DNA of 64,000 bases from Palsa-872 sp036495195 (GCA_036495195.1 DASXNH010000216.1:1-64000), one strand, 5' to 3'. Positions 24,859 to 37,256 are shown, counted from the stretch's first letter. Translations and numbers: made by a program. Notes: generated by a model not told the origin, from the letters alone.

Positions 24859-25344
24859 ATGGCAATGAATCGCTGGAGTCCAATGGGAGAGCTGGCCGGC
24901 CTGCACACCGCGATGGACAGGTTGTTCAGCGACTTTTTCGGTACGCCGCTGCTGGAGAGCAGCGAAGCCCCGTCTCGGACGTGGTACCTGCCGGTCGACA
25001 TCGTCGACCAGGGCAACGGCTACCAGATCAAGGCGGCGGTGCCCGGATTCGCCCCCGAAGACGTCGAGGTCACCTACTCCGATGGCGTGCTGAACATCTC
25101 AGCCCAGCACAAGCAGGAGCTGACCTCCGAGAACGGGAGCTACCTGCGCCGCGAGCTCAGCTTCGGCAACTACGCCCGCAGCGTCCAGCTTCCGGGCGAC
25201 GTCACGGCGAGCGAGATCAAGGCGAGCTTCGACAACGGCATCCTGACGGTTGAAGTCCCCAAGGTGCCGGCGGCGAAGCCGATCAAGATCCAGGTCACCG
25301 GCAAGTCGCAGAAGCAGTTAGTGGGGGCCGGCTCGCAAAAGTAA
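24859..25344 (+). CDS. Small heat-shock protein, Hsp20/alpha-crystallin family
   Basis: A 161-residue ATP-independent chaperone that holds unfolding proteins in the cytoplasm. The N-terminal arm has MNRWSPMGELAGLHTAMDRLF typical of bacterial class-A small heat-shock proteins. The alpha-crystallin domain runs from about residue 45 (WYLPVDIVDQGNGYQIKAAV) to FDNGILTVEVPKVPAAKP, which holds the conserved G-x-L motif. The C-terminal I-x-I motif is KPIKIQV. The start at 24859 is set by AGGAGGTGA 11 nt upstream and by the family N-terminus; an in-frame opening further upstream crosses the tRNA and is spurious. The unusual inverted repeat around the Shine-Dalgarno suggests heat-dependent control. Confidence 0.92.
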   Translation: MAMNRWSPMGELAGLHTAMDRLFSDFFGTPLLESSEAPSRTWYLPVDIVDQGNGYQIKAAVPGFAPEDVEVTYSDGVLNISAQHKQELTSENGSYLRRELSFGNYARSVQLPGDVTASEIKASFDNGILTVEVPKVPAAKPIKIQVTGKSQKQLVGAGSQK

Positions 25345-25463
25345 GCGCCTGAGTGGGAGGGCCGCGGCAACGCGGCCCTCCTGTGGATCCCGTCGCGAAT
25401 CGAACTACGCCGCCCTCGCCGTCGGGTGGCGCCCGCAGACGCCCCTTGAGCGACTATGGTCCC

Positions 25464-26297
25464 GTGACCACTCCGAAAGGCCGAGACTTGATTGGGCTTG
25501 GTGATGGGCACGCCTATGCCGGGTTCTGGATCCGGCTGGTGGCCCGTCTCATCGACTTTCTCATCCTCGGCGTCCCCATCGGGATCAGCCTTGGGCTTCA
25601 GAGCTGGTTGCTCTCCGGCGCGCAATCCTTGAATGACGACGTGGTCACAGCCCTTATCGTGCTGGCGGACCTGCCCATAATTGTCGGCCCAGCCTTATAC
25701 CTGACCCTGCTCTGGTCGAAGCGCGGGGCAACCGTGGGGCAGCGTCTGTTCGGACTGCGCGTCGTCGACGCGATGACCGGGGGCCCGATCACGCTGTACC
25801 AGGCCTGGATCCGCTGGCTGGGGCAAATCGTCGACATCATGTTGTTGGGCCTTCCCATCGGCTATGTCCTGGCCGCCTTCGATAAGCACAAGCAGGCCTG
25901 GCACGACAAGATCGCCGGCACCGTCGTGCTGCGGCCGGGACATCGAGGGACCTATTTTCCGGTGGTCTCCATGACCGGTCAGCGCTCTGAGCTGATCGCG
26001 GAAGGCGCCGACGTGGATTGGCAGGCGCCACCGGGGGGCTCGGTGAGACAGAGGTTGATGGGCCCGCTGCCGGCCGGTCTGGTCCTGGTGGTCACGGTCG
26101 GCGTAATCGCCGTGATGATGTTCATATGCTGGCCGGCGGGCGCCATCATCGTGTGGTTGCAGCCCTGGTTGTCGCGGCGAACGAAGCTGATCGTCATCCT
26201 GATCTGCCTCGCCTTCGACGTCGCTGTCCTAGGACCGCAGATGATTCGCGATTGTCATTTCGAGGGCGGCAACATCTGGTGCCAGTCCCTTCCTTAG
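25464..26297 (+). CDS. RDD-family membrane protein
   Basis: A 277-residue protein with an RDD domain in the first ~150 residues: YAGFWIRLVARLIDFLILGV gives the family's Arg...Asp pair in the first membrane segment, and GATVGQRLFGLRVVDA is the second signature. Further hydrophobic segments follow, then a polar stretch (~170-205) and two more segments at the C-terminus. RDD proteins are of uncertain function, with some acting in ion transport or stress tolerance. The GTG at 25464 was preferred to an opening at 25353 because the extra 37 residues are Pro/Arg-rich and unlike the family. A weak GACTAT hexamer lies 6 nt before it. Confidence 0.8.
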   Translation: MTTPKGRDLIGLGDGHAYAGFWIRLVARLIDFLILGVPIGISLGLQSWLLSGAQSLNDDVVTALIVLADLPIIVGPALYLTLLWSKRGATVGQRLFGLRVVDAMTGGPITLYQAWIRWLGQIVDIMLLGLPIGYVLAAFDKHKQAWHDKIAGTVVLRPGHRGTYFPVVSMTGQRSELIAEGADVDWQAPPGGSVRQRLMGPLPAGLVLVVTVGVIAVMMFICWPAGAIIVWLQPWLSRRTKLIVILICLAFDVAVLGPQMIRDCHFEGGNIWCQSLP

Positions 26298-26424
26298 CAC
26301 GTACGCCAGGAGCCCGACGACAACCGCGACCGGGTCACTGCGCGTAAGGGAAGGCTTCGTCTGCCCGGCACAGGTTCACTCAATTCGCTCCTCCAACTTG
26401 GGACACGCTGCCCATGATCAATGA

Positions 26425-26439
26425 GGCCGACTTTCGGCC
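26425..26439. terminator. Hairpin in the 203-bp gap between RDD and asnB genes
   Basis: GGCCGA and TCGGCC pair across a CTT loop, followed on the plus strand by more GC-rich sequence. The gap 26298-26500 separates two convergent genes and otherwise shows no open frame or motif. The hairpin is the only termination-like structure I see, and it lacks a long T tract. Confidence 0.35.
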
Positions 26440-26500
26440 CGGCCGGGTTTCACAAGCCGTCTCACCCTGGTTTCAAAAAGGCCTGGGGGAGCCGGCAGCG

Positions 26501-28420
26501 TCAACCGCGCTGGTCGAGAGCCCTCGACAGGTAGCCGTCGTGCCACAGCTCGAACGCGAAGAGCGTCCACAGCTGCTTGCGATTGTCGCGCCGCCCCACC
26601 AGGTGATCGCGCACCAGAGCGCCGACCGCGGCCGGCTCGAAGAAGCCCTCGCGCGCCATCCGCTCCGGCGAGAGGACGGAGAGCATCTGCTCCCGCAGCG
26701 GTCCCCGGAACCATTCGGCGACCGGGATCCCGAACCCCTTCTTCGGCCGGCGAAGAATCGCCTCGGGCAGCAACCCTCGAAGCGCCCTCTTGAACAGGAA
26801 CTTCGAGCGCAGACCCCTCAGCTTCAGATCAAGCGGCAGCGCCGTCGCGTACTCCACGAAATCGTTGTTGAGCAGCGGCACCCGCCCCTCGAGCGATGCC
26901 ATCATCGACGCCCGGTCCAGCTTGACCAGGATGTCGTTCTCCAGGTACCCACGCATGTCCATCAGGAGCACTCGGTTGAGCGGATTTTGCGGCGCCGGAC
27001 CCACCGCACCTGAAGCATCGGCCGGATCATGCCGCGAGCGCGCCACCTCCTCCAGCACGCCTGGCGTCAACAGGGCGCTTCGCTCCTGCGCTCCGAACGA
27101 CCCCATCCACCGCTCATGGCGCTCGGCCATGGGGAAATCCACCCCGCTCACGAATCGCTTCGCCCGATAGTCGAAGCTGAGGTTGCTCCGAGACACCGGC
27201 AGCCGCCGCACCACAGGTTCCACCAATCCCCTTCGCACCGCGGCCGGCACCAGGCCGTAATACCCCATCAACCGGTGCGCCTGGAGCGTGGGGTAGCCGG
27301 CGAACAGCTCGTCGCCCCCATCCCCACCCAGCGCCACCTTCACATGCCGCCGCGTGAACTCGGACAGCAAATACGTGGGGATTATCGAGGCGTCCCCCAG
27401 CGGCTCGTCCAGCAATGAAGACAGCCGCGGCACAAGGCCCAGCAGCATCTCCGGCTCAAGGACGAGCTCGCGGTGCTCGGTGCCGAGGTGCTGCGCCACC
27501 TGCCGCGCGTACGCAGACTCGTCGAACGACCGGTCCGCGAACCCCACTGAGAAGCTCCTGACCTCGCTGCCGAGCTGAGTCATCATCGCGGCGACGGCGC
27601 TCGAGTCGATGCCCCCGGACAGGAACACCCCGAGGGGCACATCGCTGATCAGCTCCTTCCGCACTGATTCGCGCAGCACGCCGAGCAGCTCGCCACACTG
27701 CGAGTCCAGGCTGCGCGCAGCGCGCACCGGGTCGGAATGCCCGCCCAGCGACGGCGCCCAGTATCGCCGCACCTTGTGAGTCCCCTCAGCGACCGACCAC
27801 GTCAGCGTGTGGGCGGGCGGCAGCTTGCTCACCCCCCTCACCATCGACAGCGGCGAGGGTACGAACTCCAGGGCCAGATACCGGTCCAGCGCCACAGGGT
27901 CCACCCCACGTCGCAAAGCGGGATCCACCAGCAGCGCCTTCAGCTCCGACGCGAATACCAGGCGCGAACCGTCGATCGCGTAGTGCAACGGCTTGATCCC
28001 CATCCGATCGCGCGCCAGCAATATCACGCCACGCTGCCGGTCAAAAAGCGCGAACGCAAACATCCCATTAAGCCGGGAGACAAAGTCAGATCCCCACTCC
28101 TCGTAGCCATGCACGAGCACCTCGGTGTCCGACCGCGACGAGAACACGTGGCCCGCCGCCACCAGCTCCGCTCGCAGCTCGAGGTGGTTGTAGATCTCCC
28201 CGTTCGCCACGACCCAGATCCGCGAGTCCTCGTTGTGCATCGGCTGGTGGCCGCCCTCCAGGTCGATGATCGAAAGCCGCCGCATCCCGAGCGTCACCTC
28301 ATCGAGCTGAACGCTCCCCTCGTCGTCCGGCCCGCGATGCGCCAGCGCCGAGCACATGCGCGCGACCAGCTCGCGACCCTCAGGCGGCGAGCCGCCGGCC
28401 ACCCCGCAGATCCCGCACAT
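26501..28420 (-). CDS. asnB: Asparagine synthase (glutamine-hydrolysing) family protein
   Basis: A 639-residue amidotransferase. The N-terminal class-II glutaminase starts MCGICGV with Cys2 as nucleophile. The synthetase half has the ATP-pyrophosphatase loop SGGIDSSAVAAMM, SVGFADRSFDES and the GGDGGDELFAGYP motif. It would make an amide or aminated product from a carboxylate, ATP and glutamine. Its ATG directly abuts the stop of the upstream GT2 gene (TAG|ATG), so it sits in a glycosyltransferase operon. Long AsnB paralogues in such clusters (XrtA/PEP-CTERM or capsule type) may amidate uronic acids rather than aspartate, which would fit the diacetamido-uronate pathway. Both readings remain open. 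Confidence 0.88.
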   Translation of the reverse strand: MCGICGVAGGSPPEGRELVARMCSALAHRGPDDEGSVQLDEVTLGMRRLSIIDLEGGHQPMHNEDSRIWVVANGEIYNHLELRAELVAAGHVFSSRSDTEVLVHGYEEWGSDFVSRLNGMFAFALFDRQRGVILLARDRMGIKPLHYAIDGSRLVFASELKALLVDPALRRGVDPVALDRYLALEFVPSPLSMVRGVSKLPPAHTLTWSVAEGTHKVRRYWAPSLGGHSDPVRAARSLDSQCGELLGVLRESVRKELISDVPLGVFLSGGIDSSAVAAMMTQLGSEVRSFSVGFADRSFDESAYARQVAQHLGTEHRELVLEPEMLLGLVPRLSSLLDEPLGDASIIPTYLLSEFTRRHVKVALGGDGGDELFAGYPTLQAHRLMGYYGLVPAAVRRGLVEPVVRRLPVSRSNLSFDYRAKRFVSGVDFPMAERHERWMGSFGAQERSALLTPGVLEEVARSRHDPADASGAVGPAPQNPLNRVLLMDMRGYLENDILVKLDRASMMASLEGRVPLLNNDFVEYATALPLDLKLRGLRSKFLFKRALRGLLPEAILRRPKKGFGIPVAEWFRGPLREQMLSVLSPERMAREGFFEPAAVGALVRDHLVGRRDNRKQLWTLFAFELWHDGYLSRALDQRG

Positions 28421-29455
28421 CTAGCCGTGCAAGCGAGCCCGGACCGATGGCCTCCCATTCGCCGCCCTCTGCACAGCAGGGGCCATCTCGATCACCTCGC
28501 GCACCACGTACGTCGTCTTCCCCTGCGACTCGTGATAAGTGCGGATTGACAGCTCCGCCAGCAGCCCCATCAGGATGAACTGCACGCCGACGATGCCGAG
28601 AAAAACGGCAAGCAGCAGCAGCGGATTGTTGTGGGCAAAGGGATATGGCGGCAGCAACCTCTGGATGATCACGATGGCGGCAAACACGAGCGCAAGCGCC
28701 CACAAGCCAAACGCTGCGAACCCGAAGAAGTAGATCGGCTTGGTCGAGTAGCTGCCCAGGAGCTTGACCGTCATGAGGTCGAGCATCACGCGCGAGGTGC
28801 GCGACAGCGAGTACTTGGACTGCCCGAAAGCACGCGCGCGGTGGTTGACGGGCAGCTCCACGATCCGCGCTCCCACCCACGACGCGTACACCGGGATGAA
28901 CCTGTGCATCTCCCCGTACAGCTTCACGTCGCGGATGACATCGCGGTGATACGCCTTGAGGGTGCACCCAAAATCGTGCAGGGGGACGCCGGTGACACGG
29001 GCGATGATCCAGTTCGCGATGCGTGAAGGCAGCACGCGCGAGGCCTCGTCCTGCCGGTCCTTGCGCCACCCGCTGACCACCTCGTACCCCGCATCCATGC
29101 TCTGAAGCAGGCGCGGAATGTCGTGCGGATCGTTCTGCATGTCCCCGTCCATGAAGACGAGGATCTCCCCGCGTGCGTTGTCGATCCCGGCCTGAACCGC
29201 GGCCGTCTGTCCGAAGTTCCGGCGAAAGCTGACGACGCGAATGTGCGGATCGTTGAGCGTGAGCTGCGCCAGCCGTTGCGTGCTGCCATCCCGGCTCCCG
29301 TCGTCCACATACACGACCTCATAGCTGACGCCGATCGACTGGAGCACCCCGATCAGCTCCTCGTGCAATGGAGCGATGCTCTCAGCCTCGTTGTAGACCA
29401 GCACCACCACCGACAACCTGGGCGGCGGCGGGTTGGCCCTGATACGAGTCGCCAT
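28421..29455 (-). CDS. Glycosyltransferase family 2 (ArnC/DPM1-like) with two membrane segments
   Basis: A 344-residue GT-A enzyme. LSVVVLVYNEAESIAPLHEE, VVYVDDGSRDGSTQRL and the DGDMQNDPHDIPRLL donor motif are typical of ArnC, GtrB and CsbB-like polyisoprenyl-phosphate glycosyltransferases. DFGCTLKAYHRDV is the conserved second-half motif. Two long hydrophobic segments lie at about residues 235-300, as in GtrB. It would transfer a sugar from a nucleotide donor to polyprenyl phosphate. The ATG is 6 nt from a near-consensus TACAAT, and the gene is immediately followed by asnB, so the two form a short operon. Confidence 0.88.
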   Translation of the reverse strand: MATRIRANPPPPRLSVVVLVYNEAESIAPLHEELIGVLQSIGVSYEVVYVDDGSRDGSTQRLAQLTLNDPHIRVVSFRRNFGQTAAVQAGIDNARGEILVFMDGDMQNDPHDIPRLLQSMDAGYEVVSGWRKDRQDEASRVLPSRIANWIIARVTGVPLHDFGCTLKAYHRDVIRDVKLYGEMHRFIPVYASWVGARIVELPVNHRARAFGQSKYSLSRTSRVMLDLMTVKLLGSYSTKPIYFFGFAAFGLWALALVFAAIVIIQRLLPPYPFAHNNPLLLLAVFLGIVGVQFILMGLLAELSIRTYHESQGKTTYVVREVIEMAPAVQRAANGRPSVRARLHG

Positions 29456-29461
29456 GGGCCG

Positions 29462-29467
29462 ATTGTA
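29462..29467 (-). promoter_or_regulatory. -10 element of the GT2-asnB operon (leaderless)
   Basis: On the minus strand TACAAT ends 6 nt before the ATG at 29455. TTGGGC lies 16 bp further upstream as a possible -35. Confidence 0.6.
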
Positions 29468-29523
29468 GGCCGCACCCCGGCGTGCCCAATCGGCGCGCGA
29501 CCATACCTTAAGCTCCCTCGAAT

Positions 29524-30966
29524 ATGGGCGCCGACATGATCAGGATTCATGGCACCAAGGCTGGCGACAGCGCGAGCCAACTCTCATGGATCGCGCCGGC
29601 TCTCACCCTGGTGGCGGCGGCGACTGCCTTCGCTTGGACGCTCCACGCGGACCTGCAGCGCCTTTACGGCATGACCAGCTCAGCGTGGGATCTCGCCTAC
29701 GACCAGCAGGTCATCTGGAATGTGTCGGTGGGCGAGGGTTTTTACAGCAGCTTCGCGCGCGCCAACTTCCTGGGCATCCACTTCGAGCTCATCTTCGTCG
29801 CGCTGGCGGCGGTGGAAAAGTTCTGGGCGAGCCCAGTGGTCCTACTGATCTTTTCATCAGCCGGCCTGGCGGCCACTGCGCCGGCCGGATACCTCTTCCT
29901 CAAAGCGATCCTCCCCGCCAACCGCTCGGAGTCACAGTGGCTCGCCCTGGCCATGGCGCTGCCGATCCCTTTCTGGGCCTCGATCCAGGAGGCAGCGCGA
30001 GACTTCTTCCACCCGGAGAACATGGCCCTCGCGCTGGCGCTGCTCGCGTCGTGGGCGGGCATCCGGGGCCACCGCGTCGCCATGTGGGTCCTTTGCGTGC
30101 TCGTCCTCACCTGCAAGGAGGACCAGGTCTACACGGTCGGCGTGATCGGCCTGCTGATGGCGGCGCATGGCGCACCAGAAATCAAGCAGCACTGGCGGTT
30201 CATCGTTTACCTCGCGGGCTTCTGGTTCCTTATCGGCACCGGAATCGTCCAGCAACATTTTCGCAACGGCGGTTACACCGACTTTGTTTATTACGGATGG
30301 CTGGTTCTGCATCCCTCGACGGCATCCGTGCTGTCCGCGATCTTCAACCCCCGAGCCCTGCTCGTCGTGGCCGGGATCATCGCCAGCATGGGCGGCCTGC
30401 CCCTCCTCGCCCCGCGCTGGCTCCTGCTGGTCATCCCTCCATACCTGGCGGATGTTCTGAGCAGCCACAGCCCGCAGAACGTCCTCGATCTCCATTACGC
30501 CCTGTTGCTGCTGTTCCCACTGATCGTGGCGGGCGGGATCGGGGCGCGGAAGCTCGTCGAGCGCCGCTCGTTCAGGCCGGCCTACGCCCTGGTGCTGATC
30601 GCGCCCGCCCTCCTGCTCGCCTGGGGGACCGGCCGCCTCCCTCCGGCCCTGGATGCCAACCCCGCCCTGTATTCGCCTCCAGACACGCTCGCCGAGCTGC
30701 GGACGGCGACTGAGATGATCCCCGCCAACGCTCCGGTCTCGGCGGATGACGGCCTTGCGGTGTGGCTCGCCAACCGCCACACGATCAACGACTTTCCCGA
30801 CAAGCTCGACCCGACCTGTTACGTGGTGCTAGACCATCAGCCGTACATCAGCGGCCCTACCAACCCGGCGCAACGCCTGGCCGCCATCGACCAGCTCGCC
30901 AGTGGCGGCCGCCATGTTCTGTTCGACGACGGCCGATTCCAGGTCTGGAGCCCTGCCGGAGCCTGA
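29524..30966 (+). CDS. DUF2079 polytopic membrane protein
   Basis: A 480-residue protein with about ten hydrophobic segments. The motif SAWDLAYDQQVIWNVSVGEGF followed by FLGIHFELIFVALAAVE, and a later CKEDQVYTVGVIGL, are hallmarks of DUF2079, a GT-C-like family common in Chloroflexota, Cyanobacteria and Actinomycetota. A soluble C-terminal part (about residue 390 on) ends with VLFDDGRFQVWSP. It probably transfers a sugar outside the cytoplasm from a lipid-linked donor, but no member known to me is biochemically defined well enough to say which. It is divergent from the GT2-asnB operon. A TAAGCT hexamer ends 9 nt before the ATG; an in-frame ATG also occurs four codons later. Confidence 0.8.
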   Translation: MGADMIRIHGTKAGDSASQLSWIAPALTLVAAATAFAWTLHADLQRLYGMTSSAWDLAYDQQVIWNVSVGEGFYSSFARANFLGIHFELIFVALAAVEKFWASPVVLLIFSSAGLAATAPAGYLFLKAILPANRSESQWLALAMALPIPFWASIQEAARDFFHPENMALALALLASWAGIRGHRVAMWVLCVLVLTCKEDQVYTVGVIGLLMAAHGAPEIKQHWRFIVYLAGFWFLIGTGIVQQHFRNGGYTDFVYYGWLVLHPSTASVLSAIFNPRALLVVAGIIASMGGLPLLAPRWLLLVIPPYLADVLSSHSPQNVLDLHYALLLLFPLIVAGGIGARKLVERRSFRPAYALVLIAPALLLAWGTGRLPPALDANPALYSPPDTLAELRTATEMIPANAPVSADDGLAVWLANRHTINDFPDKLDPTCYVVLDHQPYISGPTNPAQRLAAIDQLASGGRHVLFDDGRFQVWSPAGA

Positions 30967-30997
30967 TCAAGCGAGCCTTTGTACTCTTAAGGGTCCA

Positions 30998-34609
<3,612 letters not shown>

Positions 34610-34654
34610 GGCTCCCCTTAGTCGTGCCATAACCGCCGCATTACCGGCCGCGCC

Positions 34655-34660
34655 TACCTT
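34655..34660 (+). promoter_or_regulatory. -10 element of small gene at 34668 (leaderless)
   Basis: TACCTT ends 7 nt before the TTG start, in the 58-bp gap after metH. Confidence 0.45.
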
Positions 34661-34667
34661 TGGAACC

Positions 34668-34940
34668 TTGGGCTACCAGATGGAGGTGTTGGCGGAATTC
34701 AACGGCCTCATCCGAAACCTGCACGGCATCCTGGCCTCCAGCGAAGCCAGCGAGGTGATGGAGTTCGTCGAAGCACGGGAGCTCGTGCTGGCGGTCGAAT
34801 CGCTCTGCGGAATCCTTCTCGACGAGAACAAGCGCATCACGCCGGACCTGTTCAGGAGAGTGCACAGCCTGGTGAGGCAGATCGATGGGGTTGACGCGTA
34901 CCTCATCGAAAGGGTGAGGACGCGCGTCCGGGCGGAGTAG
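34668..34940 (+). CDS. Small helical protein, MafI-immunity-like
   Basis: A 90-residue, probably all-helical protein. The pattern FNGLIRNLHGIL, then EVMEFVEARELVLAVESLCGILLDE and ITPDLFRRVHSLVRQI, resembles the MafI family of immunity proteins (short helices with a central acidic E...LALE-LC-LL stretch). MafI-type proteins protect against secreted polymorphic toxins, but solitary members with no toxin neighbour are common and may have other roles. The only upstream start is a TTG, supported by the -10 hexamer 7 nt before it; an in-frame ATG occurs at the fifth codon. Neighbouring genes are metabolic, with no toxin or secretion gene nearby. Family assignment is by eye and should be treated as tentative. 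Confidence 0.55.
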   Translation: MGYQMEVLAEFNGLIRNLHGILASSEASEVMEFVEARELVLAVESLCGILLDENKRITPDLFRRVHSLVRQIDGVDAYLIERVRTRVRAE

Positions 34941-35014
34941 TCGACCAGCGCCCAGCGATATGCGGACGGCACTCCCTGGTCCCGCCTCTGCGCCGGCGGG
35001 CCTGCTGAACGCCC

Positions 35015-37243
35015 TCAGCCGACCCGCTGCGCCGCCGTGATCGCCTCCCACACCCTCATCGGATGCAGCGGCATGTCGATGTGCCGCACCCCGAGATATG
35101 ACACGGCATCGATCACGGCGTTGTGCACCGCGGGAGTCGAGCCGATCGTCCCCGACTCCCCGATCCCTTTGGCCCCGAGCGGGTTGAGGGGTGTCGGAGT
35201 CTCCATCTTCACAGTCTCGACCTGCGGGATCTCGCCGATCGACGGGATCACGTAGTCGATGAGGCTCGTGGTCAGCGGGTTGCCCGCGGCGTCGTAGGCG
35301 AACTCCTCGTACAGCGCCTGCGCCACCCCCTGGGCCACGCCGCCGTGGATCTGCCCCTCGACCAGCATCTGATTGAGCACCGTCCCGCAGTCGTCGACAG
35401 CGATGTGGCGAACGAGCTGCGCATGCCCCGTCTCGACGTCCACCTCGACCACGGCCACATGGCATCCAAAAGGAAACGTCTGGTCGTCCTGCTCGAAGTC
35501 GACCTGAGCGACCAGGGTCCCCTCGGCCGCGAGGTCCGCCCAGCTCAGGGCCGTGGCGGGCGCCCCGGTGACGCCGAAACGCCCATCGGGCATGCGCACG
35601 ATGTCCTCTGCGCTCGCCTCCAACCGCCGCGCCGCCTCCTCTTTCGCCTTCGCGATGAGGGCGACGCTCGCGCCGCGCACCGCGCTGCCGCCAAGCTGCA
35701 GCGACCGCGAACCTGACGTGCCTGAGCCCCTGGCCACCGCTCCGGTGTCTGACTGCACGATTCGCACGCTGTCCATCGGCAACCCGAGCACCTGCGAAGC
35801 CAATTGCGCGTAGGCGGTTTCGTGGCCCTGCCCGCTCGCGGTGGTGCCAACGGCGATGACGATCGAACCGTCAGGTTCGGCTCGAGCTTCGCCGAACTCG
35901 GTCGTGTTGAGCACCGCAGTCATCTCCACGTACGAGCACAACCCGATGCCGAGCTGCACCCTATCGCCGCGCTCGCGCCGCCGGCGCTGCTCGCGTCGCA
36001 GCTCCTCATAGCCCGCGGCCTCGAGCGCCAGGTCGAGCGCCTTCGCGTAGTCGCCGGTGTCGTAGGTGAGCCCCGTGACCGTTGTATATGGGAACGGGCC
36101 GCGGATCAGGTTGCGGCGCCGCAGCTCGGCCGGGTCCATGGCGAGCTCGGCGGCCAGCATGTCCATGGCCCTCTCGATCATCGCGATCGCCTCGGGCCGG
36201 CCCGCTCCACGGTAGGCGGACACCACTGTGGTGTTCGTGTACACGCAGGTGCCACGCCATCGAATCCGCGGGATTGCATAAACGCTCGAAGCCAGCAGCG
36301 CGGTGAGCACGAGCTGAGGGGGCGCGAGTCCCGCGTAAGCGCCGGCATCCGCGATCACGTCGGCCTCGAAGCCAACAAGCGAGCCCTCGGAGGTGGCGCC
36401 CAGCGCAACGTTCTGCACGTGGCCGCGCCCATGGGTCATCGCCACCATGTTTTCCGCTCGGTACTCGAACCAGCGCACCGGTCGATCCAGCTGCTTCGCG
36501 ATGGCCGCGATCACGCTCTGCTCGGGATAGGTCATCAGCTTCGCCCCGAAAGCGCCGCCCACGTCGCCGGCGATCAGGCGCACGCTCGCCTCGGTCAGGC
36601 CGAGCGAATCGGCGACGGCCCGGCGCACACCAAACGGCACCTGGGTCGAGGTCCACATTCGGATCCCTCCCTCTCCGTCCGGTTCGGCCACCACGCTGTT
36701 CGCCTCGATTGGAACCGCGGCAAGGCGCTGGTTGATGAATCGCGAACGCACCACGACGTCCGCACCCTCGAGCGCCCCATCCTCGCCCAGGTCGAACTCG
36801 AAGGCGATGTTGTCGCCCTTGTCGGGATGCACGAGCATCGCGCCTGGCTCCAGCGCCAGGGTTGGATCGACCAGGGCCGGCAGGATCTCGTAGTCGACAA
36901 CGACCGCCGAGGCCGCATCGACCGCCGCGTCCCGCGTCTCGGCCACGGCCACGGCAACCGCGTCCCCGACGAACTTCACCTCGTCGGCGCACAGGCGCGG
37001 GCGCGGCGTCTCCGACTCAAACGCGAGGTCGGATGCTTGCAGCACAGCGACCACTCCGGGTAGCGAAAGCGCGCCGCTTACCTCGACGGAATTGATCCGG
37101 GCATGAGCGTGCGGCGAGCGCACAAACACCGCGTGCAGGCAGCCGGCGGGCTGGACGTCGTCGGTGTACCTCCCGGCGCCGGTGACCAGGCGCGGGTCTT
37201 CGCGCCGCCTGACCACCCCGTGCAGCGCGGAGCTCATCGCCAT
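35015..37243 (-). CDS. Molybdenum hydroxylase large subunit (xanthine dehydrogenase/CoxL family, form II-like)
   Basis: A 742-residue molybdopterin-binding subunit. The N-terminal domain has VVRRREDPRLVTGAGRYTDDV, then VGDAVAVAVAETRDAA. The substrate domain carries GGAFGAK, VSAYRGAGRPEAIAMIER and TTASGQGHETAYAQL; QLVRHIAVDDCGTVLNQM and GAKGIGESGT complete the Mo-site region. AYRGAGR marks it as form II or a general xanthine-dehydrogenase-type enzyme, not form I CO dehydrogenase, which has AYxCSFR. The usual FAD (medium) and 2Fe-2S (small) subunit genes are not adjacent, so it depends on partners encoded elsewhere. I chose the ATG at 37243 because a -10 lies 7 nt upstream and conserved sequence starts there. 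Substrate unknown. Confidence 0.87.
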   Translation of the reverse strand: MAMSSALHGVVRRREDPRLVTGAGRYTDDVQPAGCLHAVFVRSPHAHARINSVEVSGALSLPGVVAVLQASDLAFESETPRPRLCADEVKFVGDAVAVAVAETRDAAVDAASAVVVDYEILPALVDPTLALEPGAMLVHPDKGDNIAFEFDLGEDGALEGADVVVRSRFINQRLAAVPIEANSVVAEPDGEGGIRMWTSTQVPFGVRRAVADSLGLTEASVRLIAGDVGGAFGAKLMTYPEQSVIAAIAKQLDRPVRWFEYRAENMVAMTHGRGHVQNVALGATSEGSLVGFEADVIADAGAYAGLAPPQLVLTALLASSVYAIPRIRWRGTCVYTNTTVVSAYRGAGRPEAIAMIERAMDMLAAELAMDPAELRRRNLIRGPFPYTTVTGLTYDTGDYAKALDLALEAAGYEELRREQRRRRERGDRVQLGIGLCSYVEMTAVLNTTEFGEARAEPDGSIVIAVGTTASGQGHETAYAQLASQVLGLPMDSVRIVQSDTGAVARGSGTSGSRSLQLGGSAVRGASVALIAKAKEEAARRLEASAEDIVRMPDGRFGVTGAPATALSWADLAAEGTLVAQVDFEQDDQTFPFGCHVAVVEVDVETGHAQLVRHIAVDDCGTVLNQMLVEGQIHGGVAQGVAQALYEEFAYDAAGNPLTTSLIDYVIPSIGEIPQVETVKMETPTPLNPLGAKGIGESGTIGSTPAVHNAVIDAVSYLGVRHIDMPLHPMRVWEAITAAQRVG

Positions 37244-37250
37244 GGCGCGA

Positions 37251-37256
37251 AATATA
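37251..37256 (-). promoter_or_regulatory. -10 element of molybdenum hydroxylase gene (leaderless)
   Basis: On the minus strand TATATT ends 7 nt before the ATG at 37243. It lies within the 36-bp divergent gap shared with malQ. Confidence 0.6.

Noticed and set aside
30961..30997. Cobalamin riboswitch before metH
   Set aside because: Only about 30 bp separate metH from the previous gene, far too short for the element, and no B12-box sequence is seen.
35804..37063. 419-codon plus-strand open frame
   Set aside because: Antisense to the molybdenum hydroxylase gene, which is strongly conserved; no recognisable domain.
35015..37243. Aerobic CO dehydrogenase form I
   Set aside because: The active-site motif is AYRGAGR, not the AYxCSFR of form I, and coxS/coxM genes are absent.
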